A stretch of 64,000 nt of DNA, taken from the NCBI GenBank assembly GCA_902557575.1, contig CACEAR010000001.1:62001-126000 (forward strand), given 5' to 3'. The notes beneath the pieces were generated by a model. That model made no database searches. It was not told the DNA's origin and saw nothing but the letters and a program-made list of their open reading frames with translations. Shown piece after piece: positions 39,928 to 49,106 of this stretch; the stretch's first letter is position 1; every line of letters starts with the position of its first letter. Made by a program: the position numbers and the translations under genes. The stretch comes from an uncultured SAR86 cluster bacterium (GTDB lineage: Bacteria; Pseudomonadota; Gammaproteobacteria; Magnimaribacterales; D2472).

Positions 39928-40713
39928 CTAAAAATCTTCATACCCCTCATCATCTGGCAATCGACCTTCCCACTTGCCATCAACTTTTTTAAATTTAGGC
40001 AGAATAGATTTGATCTCTGAAGACCCCTTGCTTTTATAAAAAGATATTAATTCATTTGTAGAATTAAAATCAAAGGTTTGCTCTAAATTCTTTGAAGTTG
40101 GCAAAATCATCTTTATCTCACCATTCCAGGCTTTTTTAATTGCTTCCTTTGGAGAAATCCATAAACTATTTGTAAGCTCATTCCCATCATGAAGGGTTGG
40201 TTGATCTTTTGGCATTTCTGCAGCAAAGAATCTTGTATCAAATCTCTTTGTTTCAATATCTGGAGTAATCCAATGAGAGAAAGGAACAATATTAGTTGTT
40301 TCAAAAAAAAGGTCTTCTCTTTCACAAATCTCCAAAAAAGAAATCTTGTTAGAGATTAATCTTTCTCTATAGTCAACAAACCTATCCTTATCCTTGTTGT
40401 TTAAATCAATTTTTGATCCATCTTTTTTTCTTGCCAAAAGCACTCCAACTTCTTCAAAGCATTCTCTAATGCAAGCAACCCAAAAAGATGCACCACCATC
40501 TTCTATATCAAGTAATTTCGAACAATCTGCATCATTTAAATCAGAGTAGAAGCTAAGCTTGTCTGAAAAATTATCTTCGGAATCCACTTTGCCTCCTGGA
40601 AATACATACAAGTCTCCAAATGCCGTATTGCTTGAACGCTCTACAAGTAAAACCTCCATTACATTATTGTTTTGTCTCAACAATAGAACTGTTGCTGCTG
40701 GAATTAAACTCAT
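39928..40713 (-). CDS. NUDIX hydrolase (NUDT19/CoA-pyrophosphatase-like)
   Basis: 261 residues. The family opens with AATVLLLRQ and FPGGKVDSEDNF; the NUDIX box is split by an insertion, with its Glu residues in ACIRECFEEVGVLLA. This split form is that of the NUDT7/19-like group that hydrolyses CoA or acyl-CoA, which fits the MBL partner. Substrate is not proven. It is divergent from the alpha/beta-hydrolase gene with 41 bases between starts. Confidence 0.82.
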   Translation of the reverse strand: MSLIPAATVLLLRQNNNVMEVLLVERSSNTAFGDLYVFPGGKVDSEDNFSDKLSFYSDLNDADCSKLLDIEDGGASFWVACIRECFEEVGVLLARKKDGSKIDLNNKDKDRFVDYRERLISNKISFLEICEREDLFFETTNIVPFSHWITPDIETKRFDTRFFAAEMPKDQPTLHDGNELTNSLWISPKEAIKKAWNGEIKMILPTSKNLEQTFDFNSTNELISFYKSKGSSEIKSILPKFKKVDGKWEGRLPDDEGYEDF

Positions 40714-40754
40714 TATTTAAGAAAACTTTTTGTTTCTAGATTAGAATAGCCTCA

Positions 40755-41645
40755 ATGAACATTACTGACAATCTTAAAGAAGATATATCGAATGCCCCTG
40801 AGTGGTTTCAAAATGCAATTGTTTCAAAATCAGAAGTAAAAGTATTGGAAGCAGAGCTTGGCAATGTAAGTTATAAATGTTGGGGCAAGGGTACAAATGA
40901 TAAAACTATTGTTTTAATCCATGGAACTGGTGCTTCTAAGAATTGGTGGGATCCAATAGCCCCATTTATTTCAGATGAATATAGAGTTATTGCGCCAGAC
41001 TTACCAGGAATGGGAGACTCAGATCACAGAGATGAGTATAGCTACGAAGTTTTTGGTGAAAGTATTCTATCGATTTTAGAACAAGAAAATATTACAAATA
41101 ATGTTTTTCTTGTTGGGCACTCTCTTGGGGGTCATATAGCTGGTTTCGTGGCTACTGAGAAGCCATCAAAAATTTCTGGGATCATTATGATTGATACGCC
41201 TGTTAGACCTCCAGACTATGAGTATGATAAGCATGTTGGCTCTGGTCCACTTAGGTTGATCAAATACTATCCAGATAAGAAAACAATACTTGGAAGGTTT
41301 AGACTCATGCCTAAACAAGAGTGTGAAAATGATTGGTATTTAAGATATGTTGCTGAGTATTCAGTGAAACAGACTGAAGAAGGTTGGAGATGGAAATTTG
41401 ATGACAGTCTTTTCTATAAATTAGGAAGGCCCAAAGGATATGAATATATTTTTAAATGCCCTTCTCTCTTTATAGCTGGAGGAAAAAGCTTGCTCATGGG
41501 TTCAAAAATTTTGGAGTATATGCAATCAACATTTAAAGAAAATATGGAATTCGTTTCAATTGACAATGCAGCCCATCACGTTCCTATAGATGCTCCAAAA
41601 GAGGTTATTAAAATAATAAAAGAAACTATAAGTAAATGGCTCTAA
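40755..41645 (+). CDS. Alpha/beta-hydrolase
   Basis: 296 residues. The oxyanion-hole loop LIHGTGASKNWW is at about 54-65, the nucleophile Ser123 is in VGHSLGGH, an acid lies late in the fold, and the catalytic His is in AAHHVP near 274. No signal peptide. The substrate is unknown. The stop overlaps the start of the next gene by ten bases, pairing it with a paraoxonase-like membrane protein. Confidence 0.85.
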   Translation: MNITDNLKEDISNAPEWFQNAIVSKSEVKVLEAELGNVSYKCWGKGTNDKTIVLIHGTGASKNWWDPIAPFISDEYRVIAPDLPGMGDSDHRDEYSYEVFGESILSILEQENITNNVFLVGHSLGGHIAGFVATEKPSKISGIIMIDTPVRPPDYEYDKHVGSGPLRLIKYYPDKKTILGRFRLMPKQECENDWYLRYVAEYSVKQTEEGWRWKFDDSLFYKLGRPKGYEYIFKCPSLFIAGGKSLLMGSKILEYMQSTFKENMEFVSIDNAAHHVPIDAPKEVIKIIKETISKWL

Positions 41646-43033
41646 ATTATTTCTTTACAATACTTTTTTTAGCTTTAGGTCTATCAGCGCTGCTTTTTGG
41701 TAGAGCTATGTTTAGCTTCTTTTTAAAGATAGCTAATGATGATGAGCTTTCTAAAAGAGTTGGTCTTGCAATAGGCATTCCAGGCTTAGCATTACTAATT
41801 TTTATTCTTAATATCGAAAATTGGTATTTCAGGGTGTGGAGTATAGTTTCCTTTTTATTTGGATTAGGTTTCTTCCTGAGAGGATTATTTTTCATATTTT
41901 TTAGAAAGTTTTTAGTAAGCACTCTCGAAAAGATGATATCTATGGGAAAAGCAGTCAGTGTTTTTGCTTTTTTAATTATGCTTTGTCTTTCAGTGCTTAC
42001 AGTAAGTAGAGATTACGTTGGGCCAATAGAAGACATTTCAGATTGCTCAAATGGAACAAAGTTAGAAGTCTACTGTGTGCTCTCAAATCCTGAAGATATT
42101 TTAAAAACGCCGGATGAGAAATACTTTATTGTTAGTGAGTTTGGTGGAATAAAGCCATATGAGGAGCCTAAAGAAGGAAACCTTGCTCTCTTTAATTTAA
42201 ACACAAAAATGAGGGAGGACTTGGATATTAAATTTGGTTCAAATGTTTGGGGTGACCCGAAGTGTCAAAGAGATGACTTACGTTTTGGTCCGCATGGCAT
42301 TGACCTTAATAAAAGATATGATGGCAGTTACCAGCTTGCTGTAGTTAATCACTACCCACAGGAGTCGGTAGAGTTCTTTGAGTTAGCTTTTGAAGAAAAC
42401 TGGTCTTTGATTTGGAGGGGGTGTGTTTCTATTCCTGAAAAATATTATATAAATGATATTACGGTTGAAAGTAGTGGTTCATTCTTCACTACGCATATGT
42501 ATCCAAGAAATATTTCTATGAATGAGTGGCTTAGCGCAGCTATTTTTAAATACTCTACAGGTGTGGTTTTATTTTGGAACAAATTTAAGTTTGAAGAACT
42601 TTCTTTTACAAATGCTGGTCAACCTAATGGAATAGCTAAAAAGGATAATATTCTTTATGTTGCAAATAATTTAAGTGACACTGTAAAAGCATATGATCTG
42701 ATCAAAAAAGAGGAAGTTTTTAGTTATAGTATCAACAGCCCTGATAATTTGGTTATTGATGATAATTCAATTTGGGTAACAAGCTTGGATCATGAAACCC
42801 TTGACGTTACAGCTAAATGTCCAGGATATACTTTAAAAGGTATCGAAGAAGATCATATGGTCTGCTCACTACCATTTAAGGTTATTGAACTTAGCGCCAA
42901 AGACCTTACCCCAATAAATATTTTTACTTTTAGCAAAAATAAGGCGGCATTTCCTACAGTTGCTCTGCCTGATGGAGACTCTGTTTGGGTCGGCTCATTC
43001 TCACTTGATAGATTAGTTAGTTTCAAAAATTAA
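41636..43033 (+). CDS. Membrane-anchored paraoxonase/SMP-30-like beta-propeller protein
   Basis: 465 residues. Four hydrophobic helices occupy residues 1-125 and the remaining 340 residues form a soluble six-bladed propeller. FGPHGIDL, an IND motif in YINDITVES, and GQPNGIAK are the calcium-site signatures of paraoxonase/arylesterase propellers. The catalytic domain probably faces the periplasm and hydrolyses an ester or lactone. The four-helix N-terminal fusion is unusual for this family. It follows the alpha/beta-hydrolase with a ten-base overlap, hinting at a two-step hydrolysis, though that is inference. Confidence 0.7.
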   Translation: MALNYFFTILFLALGLSALLFGRAMFSFFLKIANDDELSKRVGLAIGIPGLALLIFILNIENWYFRVWSIVSFLFGLGFFLRGLFFIFFRKFLVSTLEKMISMGKAVSVFAFLIMLCLSVLTVSRDYVGPIEDISDCSNGTKLEVYCVLSNPEDILKTPDEKYFIVSEFGGIKPYEEPKEGNLALFNLNTKMREDLDIKFGSNVWGDPKCQRDDLRFGPHGIDLNKRYDGSYQLAVVNHYPQESVEFFELAFEENWSLIWRGCVSIPEKYYINDITVESSGSFFTTHMYPRNISMNEWLSAAIFKYSTGVVLFWNKFKFEELSFTNAGQPNGIAKKDNILYVANNLSDTVKAYDLIKKEEVFSYSINSPDNLVIDDNSIWVTSLDHETLDVTAKCPGYTLKGIEEDHMVCSLPFKVIELSAKDLTPINIFTFSKNKAAFPTVALPDGDSVWVGSFSLDRLVSFKN

Positions 43034-43035
43034 TT

Positions 43036-43857
43036 ATGCGAGATTTTTGTCTGGACAATTTAGATGTCTCTCTAGATCAAGGTATTTTAGATACTCATAA
43101 AGGAAGCTTTGGTCATCTTTTGATAGCCAGTGGTGATACTGGTTATGGTGGTGCAGGCATAATTGCATCTGAATCTGCCATCATGTCAGGTTGTGGTCTT
43201 GTAACTTTAATTACAAAAAAAGAGCATATTCAATCTTCTTTATCAAGAAATCCTGAGGTCATAGCTATAGGTGTTGATGGTCGTCAAGATGCAGAAACCT
43301 TTTTAAAGGATCAAAAAACCCTCTTAATTGGTCCAGGCTTAAGGGAGTCAGTATGGTCTCAACAGCTTTGTGAGCTTTTTCTTACTAGCGCTGAAAGAAA
43401 TGAAGATATTAATATTGTTATTGATGCTGGTGGGCTCTATTACATGAAAGAGTTTGGCTGTCCTTCAAATGCAATTATTACTCCACATCCTGGAGAGGCT
43501 GCTATGTTGCTCGATTGTTCAGTTGAGGAGTTACAAAAAAATAGATTAGAAGCTGCTAAAGAGCTTTTTAAAAGATATAACTGTTTGATTATTTTAAAAG
43601 GTTATCAAACTATAGTATTTGATGGAGAAGCATATCAATGCTCTGATGGAGGTCCTGCCCTTTCAACTGCGGGAACAGGAGATGTTCTTGCTGGCCTAAT
43701 TGGATCTTTTTTGGCACAAGGCCTAAGCAAGATAGATGCAGCTAAATTCTCCGTTGCTATTCATGGTGCAGCAGGAGATAAATTTTCTAAAAACAAAGGG
43801 GTAAGAGGATTGACTGCAACTAAACTGATTAAAATTATAAATGAGGAAATGTTATGA
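43036..43857 (+). CDS. nnrD: ADP-dependent NAD(P)H-hydrate dehydratase
   Basis: 273 residues of the YjeF C-terminal (ribokinase-like) domain only: KGSFGHLLIASGDTGYGGAGI at the start, IGPGLRES, ITPHPGEAAMLL and the GTGDVLAG catalytic loop. It repairs hydrated NAD(P)H. The N-terminal epimerase domain found fused in E. coli Nnr is missing, so NnrE must be encoded elsewhere or absent. Stop and next start overlap (ATGA), linking it to tsaE. Confidence 0.92.
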   Translation: MRDFCLDNLDVSLDQGILDTHKGSFGHLLIASGDTGYGGAGIIASESAIMSGCGLVTLITKKEHIQSSLSRNPEVIAIGVDGRQDAETFLKDQKTLLIGPGLRESVWSQQLCELFLTSAERNEDINIVIDAGGLYYMKEFGCPSNAIITPHPGEAAMLLDCSVEELQKNRLEAAKELFKRYNCLIILKGYQTIVFDGEAYQCSDGGPALSTAGTGDVLAGLIGSFLAQGLSKIDAAKFSVAIHGAAGDKFSKNKGVRGLTATKLIKIINEEML

Positions 43858-44288
43858 AAATCTTTTTGAAAGATCCAGATGCAACTACTCATTTTGGGAT
43901 CGAGATCTCAAAACTTATTTCAGACTCAAAAAATAAAGTTATTGAACTACATTTAGTAGGAGAGCTTGGAGCTGGTAAAACATTTCTTACTAAATCAATT
44001 TTAAACTCCCTAGGCTGGCATGGAATCGTAAAAAGCCCAACTTATACCTTATGTGATGAATATGAGACTGAGGACATTTTGTTTTTACATGTTGATTTAT
44101 ATAGGCTCGCTGATGTCTCTGAGATACAAATTTTAGATCTCGATAGGCCATCGGAAAAAGTTAAAGTTATCATCATTGAATGGCCAGAAATCATTGGTGA
44201 CTCAAGAACCTTTGATTTAAAAGTTAGCTTGAGCTATAAAGATAAAGGAAGAGAAGCTTTACTAGAAAATAAATTAATAAATAGATGA
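43854..44288 (+). CDS. tsaE: tRNA threonylcarbamoyladenosine ATPase TsaE
   Basis: 144 residues, with the Walker A GELGAGKT and the TsaE signature SPTYTLCDEYE followed by HVDLYRL and IIEWPE. It is the ATPase of the complex that makes the t6A modification at tRNA position 37. It is overlapped at both ends by nnrD and the amidase gene in the standard gammaproteobacterial order. Confidence 0.95.
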   Translation: MKIFLKDPDATTHFGIEISKLISDSKNKVIELHLVGELGAGKTFLTKSILNSLGWHGIVKSPTYTLCDEYETEDILFLHVDLYRLADVSEIQILDLDRPSEKVKVIIIEWPEIIGDSRTFDLKVSLSYKDKGREALLENKLINR

Positions 44289-45529
44289 AAAGAAGCTTAA
44301 TTGCAGTCTTAATTTTTTCATTCCATCAGGTAGTTTTTTCTAATCAATTAGACTTTGTGGGAGTTGGTGAAAAAAATAAATCTTATAATCTAGAATTTTC
44401 ATTGGAAAAAACTGCTCTAATAGTTGCTCAATCTTCTAACTCTCCTTTTAGCATTTCTTTAGAGTTCAAGGAAACTTCAATGAAAGAAGATTTTGATCTA
44501 AAGCAAAACTACCCAATTAAAAATATTAAGTCCTTTTCATCAGAAAATAATTCAATAATTGAAATATTTTTCTATGAGCCTGTCTCATGGCAAAAGCCGC
44601 AACAAATTAAAACAGAAAATGGCATTAAAGTCTTATTATCCCTAGATCACAATAAAGAGATTAAGAAGATGACTAGAGAGGTAATTGTTATGATTGATGC
44701 TGGTCATGGCGGAAGAGATCCTGGAGCAATTGCAAAATCTCACAATGTGATAGAGAAAGATATAACCCTATTAATTGCCAATGAATTATTTAGAACACTT
44801 GAGGATACTGATGGATATAAGCCAGTTCTGATAAGAGAAGATGATTCATTTATTTATTTAGATCAAAGGTATCAAAAAGCGAGGCAAAATAGTGGAGATA
44901 TTTTTGTTTCAATCCATGCAGATGCTTTTAGTCTTCCTTCTGTTAAAGGCGCTGCTGTATATATTTGGTCTGACGAAGCTTCAAGTAATTCAGCAAAAAG
45001 TCTCTCTTCTAAGAAAGTAAGCTCTGTTCGAGTTGATGAGTTTGATTTTGATGAAGATTTAGCAAGATCAAAATATCCTAAGATATATGAAAAGAAAAAG
45101 GATAAAAGTATTCAACTTGGCAAAAAAATATTAGATCAGCTCAAACGAGATCCCTATACACATCTTCATAAAAAAAGAGTTGAATACGCAGACTTCAGGG
45201 TTCTAAAGTCTTTAGATGTACCCTCAGTTCTAATTGAGTCTGGCTTCATATCTAATTCGGAAGATGCCGAAAGGCTTAAAGGAAAGCCTGGAAGAAGAAT
45301 GATTGCCAGATCGCTTTTTCTGGGTATAAATAATTATTTTAAGGAAAATCTTGAAGACGATTTTTTTATTTATGATGCTGAGGGGTACTTAACCTATACA
45401 GTCCAAAGAGGTGATGTTTTGTCAGAAATTGCCATTCGTTTTGGAGTGCCTGTTATGGACATAATAAATACTAATTTGATAAGAGATGAAGCTATCTTTC
45501 CTGGGCAACGAATTAAGATTAAGATTTAA
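44285..45529 (+). CDS. N-acetylmuramoyl-L-alanine amidase with LysM
   Basis: 414 residues: signal peptide to about 20, an N-terminal AMIN-like beta domain to 125, an Amidase_3 catalytic domain (MIDAGHGGRDPGAI, the Zn Glu near EKDITL, SIHADAF, ESGFISN) and a single C-terminal LysM (YTVQRGDVLSEIAIRFGVP). It is an AmiB/AmiC-type septal peptidoglycan hydrolase. In relatives mutL follows; here the convergent priA gene lies one base after it. Confidence 0.93.
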   Translation: MKRSLIAVLIFSFHQVVFSNQLDFVGVGEKNKSYNLEFSLEKTALIVAQSSNSPFSISLEFKETSMKEDFDLKQNYPIKNIKSFSSENNSIIEIFFYEPVSWQKPQQIKTENGIKVLLSLDHNKEIKKMTREVIVMIDAGHGGRDPGAIAKSHNVIEKDITLLIANELFRTLEDTDGYKPVLIREDDSFIYLDQRYQKARQNSGDIFVSIHADAFSLPSVKGAAVYIWSDEASSNSAKSLSSKKVSSVRVDEFDFDEDLARSKYPKIYEKKKDKSIQLGKKILDQLKRDPYTHLHKKRVEYADFRVLKSLDVPSVLIESGFISNSEDAERLKGKPGRRMIARSLFLGINNYFKENLEDDFFIYDAEGYLTYTVQRGDVLSEIAIRFGVPVMDIINTNLIRDEAIFPGQRIKIKI

Positions 45530-45530
45530 C

Positions 45531-47498
45531 CTATTGATAATCGATTGGATTAAAATCCACTGACCATCTCACCTTGAGTCTTTTTTGTTTTTCTATGTAT
45601 CCTTCGACTAGATTTTTAGTATTTTTATGAAGTGTTGGCAATGTTTTTGCTTTAAGCAAGAGAGAGTGTCTAAAATTGCCTCTTACTTTTGAGATAATAT
45701 CTGGAAGCGGTCCAATACATTCACAATTTGTTTCTTTTTCTAAATACTTACGAGCCTTATTTAAGAAATTAACATTACTGGTTTTTTTTGGTGATGATGC
45801 TCGCAAGATTGCAACAGATGAAAATGGCGGAAGGTTTGCTGCTTCATATTCTTTAAGCAAATGTTTAGAAAACTCTAAGTAGTCTCCGCTACTTAAGATA
45901 TTTAAATATTCATTATCTAAAAGATTAGATTGGACTATTATTTTAGACTTTCCTGATCTGCCAACCCTTCCGGTGACTTGAATTAAAAGTTGTGAGAGTT
46001 TCTCAACTGCATTTACTTCATGGCTTACTAGGCCTAAATCTGCATCTATAACAATTCCTAGCTCTACGTCAGAAAAATCATGACCTTTAGCAATCATTTG
46101 GGTACCAATTAAGAAAGCTTTTTTTGTATCGCTAATTTCTGATAATAATCTTTCTAGAGAACCTTTTTTTCTTGTTGAGTCTAGATCAAGCCTTACCATT
46201 GGTACTCTTGGAAACTCTTCATTCAAAAAGGATTCTATTTTTTGAGTTCCTACACCCTCTGAAGTAAGTTTGGTGCTCTCACATTCCGGACAGCTATGCG
46301 GTACTCCAAAGGATGTATCACATCTGTGACATCTTAGTCTGGCACTATTTTTATGATATACAAGACGTGAGTTACATGAATTACACATAGCGGTCCAATT
46401 ACAATCTGTGCACTTGAATACAGGTGAGTACCCTCTTCTATTTATAAATATCAATACCTTCTTATCTTTTGAAATTGTTTTATCAATTAAAGATAGTAAG
46501 TTGGTATCTATTCCTGCTTTTCTATCTAAAAAGTGAGAATTTAATATTGAGAACTTAGGAGGGTTTTTGTCATTGACTCTTTTTGGCATAGAGATAAATT
46601 TATATTTACCTTTATCGACTAAATGCAGCATCTTCAGCGAGGGAGTAGCTGATGCAAGAATAATCGGGATTTTTCTATCCTGCGCCATTTTAATAGCAAC
46701 ATCTTTAGCAGAAAACTTTAAGCCCTCCTGCTGCTTAAAAGATGCATCATGTTCCTCATCAATAATTATCAAAGAAAGTTTTTGGAGTGGGACAAAAAGC
46801 GAGGATCGTGTTCCTATTAAAACTCTTAGTTCTCCAGACTTAGACTTTTTCCATGTTTCAAATCTCTCTTTAGAGGTTTTCTTTGAATGATATGTACCAA
46901 TATTTTCTCCAAACCTTTTTTTAAATCTCTGCTCTAATTGAGGCGTCAGACTTATCTCAGGAATTAATAATAAGCATGACCCGCCTTTCTTTAGTGCCTC
47001 TTCTACTAGTCTCATATAAACTTCAGTTTTTCCAGAGCTTGTGACCCCATGGAATACGCACGGATCAAAACTATCTAATTTACTTAAAAATTTAAATGCT
47101 CTCTGTTGGTAAGAAGTAAGAGGAAATCTTTTGTCATCATCATTTACTTTATACTCATTGAATTTAGTTTCAGGACCCTCGTAATAAAAATCTTTTCTTA
47201 ACTTTGGAGGTAAAAAATTAGAAAAAACTTCACCTCGTGAATGAATATAAAAATCTGAGACCCAATTAAGGGTTTTTAACGCCAAACTATCAAAAACTGG
47301 TTTTTCGTCTAACAATTCTTCAATTTTTGTAGTTTTGAAAGCCGGTTTCGATGTTTGTTTGCAGACTACACCAACTACCTTCCTCTTATTGAATGAAACC
47401 TTTACCCTCGATCCAGCCTGAATCTTTTCTTCACTAAAATACGTAAAATCTTTTCTTACAGGAACTGGTATTGAAACTGAATAGTAAAATTTTTCCAT
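45531..47498 (-). CDS. priA: Primosomal protein N' (PriA helicase)
   Basis: 655 residues, slightly short. The Walker A is GVTSSGKTEVY and the DEEH box is in IIDEEHDASF; eight cysteines follow in the pattern CTDC, CNSC, CHRC and CPEC for two Zn sites; GTQMIAKGHDF and QVTGRVGRSG complete the helicase core. It restarts stalled replication forks. The divergent partner is rpmE2, as in E. coli where priA and rpmE are back to back. Confidence 0.96.
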   Translation of the reverse strand: MEKFYYSVSIPVPVRKDFTYFSEEKIQAGSRVKVSFNKRKVVGVVCKQTSKPAFKTTKIEELLDEKPVFDSLALKTLNWVSDFYIHSRGEVFSNFLPPKLRKDFYYEGPETKFNEYKVNDDDKRFPLTSYQQRAFKFLSKLDSFDPCVFHGVTSSGKTEVYMRLVEEALKKGGSCLLLIPEISLTPQLEQRFKKRFGENIGTYHSKKTSKERFETWKKSKSGELRVLIGTRSSLFVPLQKLSLIIIDEEHDASFKQQEGLKFSAKDVAIKMAQDRKIPIILASATPSLKMLHLVDKGKYKFISMPKRVNDKNPPKFSILNSHFLDRKAGIDTNLLSLIDKTISKDKKVLIFINRRGYSPVFKCTDCNWTAMCNSCNSRLVYHKNSARLRCHRCDTSFGVPHSCPECESTKLTSEGVGTQKIESFLNEEFPRVPMVRLDLDSTRKKGSLERLLSEISDTKKAFLIGTQMIAKGHDFSDVELGIVIDADLGLVSHEVNAVEKLSQLLIQVTGRVGRSGKSKIIVQSNLLDNEYLNILSSGDYLEFSKHLLKEYEAANLPPFSSVAILRASSPKKTSNVNFLNKARKYLEKETNCECIGPLPDIISKVRGNFRHSLLLKAKTLPTLHKNTKNLVEGYIEKQKRLKVRWSVDFNPIDYQ

Positions 47499-47504
47499 AA
47501 TTTA

Positions 47505-47532
47505 TTGTAAAGATTTCCTTATTTGGTATAGT
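47505..47532 (+). promoter_or_regulatory. Promoter for rpmE2-rpmB
   Basis: TTGTAA (47505-47510), a 16-base spacer and TATAGT (47527-47532) form a near-consensus sigma-70 promoter. Transcription would begin near 47539, about 20 bases before a 10-codon upstream ORF and about 54 bases before rpmE2. Confidence 0.6.
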
Positions 47533-47557
47533 TCTCAGCCTAAATTAAGATTTTATT

Positions 47558-47590
47558 ATGAAAAAGGGCGTACACCCTAATTTGGTTTAA
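47558..47590 (+). CDS. 10-codon upstream ORF resembling the start of RpmE2
   Basis: ATG at 47558 to TAA at 47588-47590 encodes [10 protein letters not shown], while the following rpmE2 begins [10 protein letters not shown]. Over the first 21 bases the two starts differ at three positions: two silent changes and one Val/Ile change. The stop lies two bases before the rpmE2 ATG, which has no clear ribosome binding site of its own, so translation reinitiation is plausible. It may be a remnant of an older rpmE gene, a partial duplication, or a leader used in autoregulation. I saw it directly in the sequence; the function is inference. Confidence 0.55.
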   Translation: MKKGVHPNLV

Positions 47591-47592
47591 TT

Positions 47593-47841
47593 ATGAAAAA
47601 AGGCATACATCCTGAATACCGTGAAGTTCTTTTCCACGATATTAGTGTGGATGAGTATTTTTTAATTAGCTCAACCCTAAAAACGGATAAAACTAAAGAA
47701 TGGGAAGATGGAAAGACATATCCATACTATCCTTTGGATGTATCTTCTGCATCGCATCCTTTTTACACAGGTAAACAAAAAATTCTTGACACTGGTGGAA
47801 GAGTCCAGAAATTTGAAAAAAGATTTGGTAAGAAATCATGA
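47593..47841 (+). CDS. rpmE2: 50S ribosomal protein L31, type B (no zinc)
   Basis: 82 residues. It starts [12 protein letters not shown] and ends with [21 protein letters not shown], the L31 signature. There are no cysteines, so it is the zinc-independent type B form, with the longer middle segment usual for RpmE2. It overlaps rpmB by four bases. The adjacency of rpmE2 and rpmB is one of several known L31/L28 arrangements. Confidence 0.95.
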   Translation: MKKGIHPEYREVLFHDISVDEYFLISSTLKTDKTKEWEDGKTYPYYPLDVSSASHPFYTGKQKILDTGGRVQKFEKRFGKKS

Positions 47842-48074
47842 GCAAAGTTTGTCAAGTAACTGGTAAGTCACCTCAAGCTGGTAATCATGTTTCTCATGCA
47901 AAAAACAGAGTGAAGCGAAAGTTTTTTCCGAACCTTCATAGTCATAAATTTTGGGTGGAATCTGAAAATCGTTTTGTTACTCTCAAAGTGTCTGCAAAAG
48001 GCATGAGAGTTATTGATAAAAAAGGTATCGAAGAAGTCTTAAAAGATATTAGATCTCGCGGTATTAAAGTCTAA
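47838..48074 (+). CDS. rpmB: 50S ribosomal protein L28
   Basis: 78 residues: [25 protein letters not shown] is the L28 N-terminal signature, and the C-terminal LRVIDKKG-like region is intact. The ATG overlaps the rpmE2 stop (ATGA). The usual partner rpmG (L33) is not next to it. It ends one base before the convergent iron-binding protein gene. Confidence 0.96.
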   Translation: MSKVCQVTGKSPQAGNHVSHAKNRVKRKFFPNLHSHKFWVESENRFVTLKVSAKGMRVIDKKGIEEVLKDIRSRGIKV

Positions 48075-48075
48075 A

Positions 48076-49074
48076 TTAATTATATCCTGCTGTTTGCGCA
48101 ATAAAGACTGCATCACTTTGTATTGATCCAAGCTTATCAACCTGAATAAGGTCCTCCTTAAAATCACCCCAAGCCTCTATAACAGGATGAAGAGGAATTC
48201 CATCAACAGTTGGATATTCTTTATTTGCTTTAGCATACATCTCCTGAGCTGTATCTGACGACAGCCACTCAAGCAATTTAATTGAAGAGCCCTTATTGTT
48301 AGACCATTTAACAAGGCCTGCACCTGAGATATTCACATGCACACCTCTATCTTCTTGATTAGCCCAAAAAATTCCAAGGTTTTCTACTGAATTGCTTTCA
48401 ATGAGCCTTGCTAGATAATAGGTATTCACAATGGTTAGGCTACAATTTCCAGCCTCAACTGCCTTTAGAACATTGGTGTCGCTAGAGAAAACTGGTTCAG
48501 CCAGATTGTTGACCCAGCCTTTTACTACTCTTTCAGTCCTTTTAGATCCATTTGCTTCAATCATGCTTGCAATTAATGATCTGTTATAAACTTTTTTTGA
48601 AGTTCTTAAGCAGAGTTTACCCTTAAACTCCCTTGTAGCTAGCGCTTCGTATGAGCTTAAATCTTGTGGGTCTATATCTGTCTTTGAGTAAACTATTGTT
48701 CTTGCTCTTTTAGAGAAGCCAAACCATTGATTATCGATATCTCTCAAATGTTGAGGTATTCTTGAAGAAAGCACTTCTGATTCAACAGGATCGAATATTC
48801 CTTTATCTGCAGCTTGCCACAAAACGCCTGCATCCACGGTCATGAATATATCTGCATCTGTATCTGCTCCTTCTACTGCAATCCTTTCCATTAACTGCTG
48901 TGCATCTCCTGATAAAACAGTTACCTGGATTCCTGTTTCTTCAGTAAAAACATCTAAGAGATTTTCTATTAGCTGTGGTTGACGAGAGGTGTAAATAACA
49001 ACCTCATCATCATTTGCTTGCTCAAAAGAGCATGACGATATGAGTATGGTTAAAGCTAGAATATAATTTTTCAT
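48076..49074 (-). CDS. Fe(III) ABC transporter substrate-binding lipoprotein (FutA/FbpA-like)
   Basis: 332 residues with a lipoprotein signal ending at Cys15 (SSC). The mature part starts EVVIYTSRQPQLI, the FbpA/FutA opening that binds iron through Tyr residues; later TIVNTYYLARL carries the paired Tyr ligands. It would capture ferric iron in the periplasm. No permease or ATPase gene is adjacent, so partners must be elsewhere. A perfect Fur box lies 11 bases upstream of the ATG. Confidence 0.9.
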   Translation of the reverse strand: MKNYILALTILISSCSFEQANDDEVVIYTSRQPQLIENLLDVFTEETGIQVTVLSGDAQQLMERIAVEGADTDADIFMTVDAGVLWQAADKGIFDPVESEVLSSRIPQHLRDIDNQWFGFSKRARTIVYSKTDIDPQDLSSYEALATREFKGKLCLRTSKKVYNRSLIASMIEANGSKRTERVVKGWVNNLAEPVFSSDTNVLKAVEAGNCSLTIVNTYYLARLIESNSVENLGIFWANQEDRGVHVNISGAGLVKWSNNKGSSIKLLEWLSSDTAQEMYAKANKEYPTVDGIPLHPVIEAWGDFKEDLIQVDKLGSIQSDAVFIAQTAGYN

Positions 49075-49085
49075 GCACCCATTCT

Positions 49086-49106
49086 AAATGATAATGATTA
49101 TCATTT
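49086..49106 (-). promoter_or_regulatory. Fur box of the iron-binding protein gene
   Basis: AAATGATAAT-G-ATTATCATTT is a perfect 10-1-10 inverted repeat containing the canonical TGATAATnATTATCA Fur motif. It ends only 11 bases before the start codon, so the transcript leader must be very short and the operator must cover the core promoter. Confidence 0.93.

Noticed and set aside
49070-49080. Four-codon ORF (ATG GGT GCA TGA) overlapping the start of the iron-binding protein gene
   Set aside because: Too short and no pattern beyond chance; it lacks a ribosome binding site.
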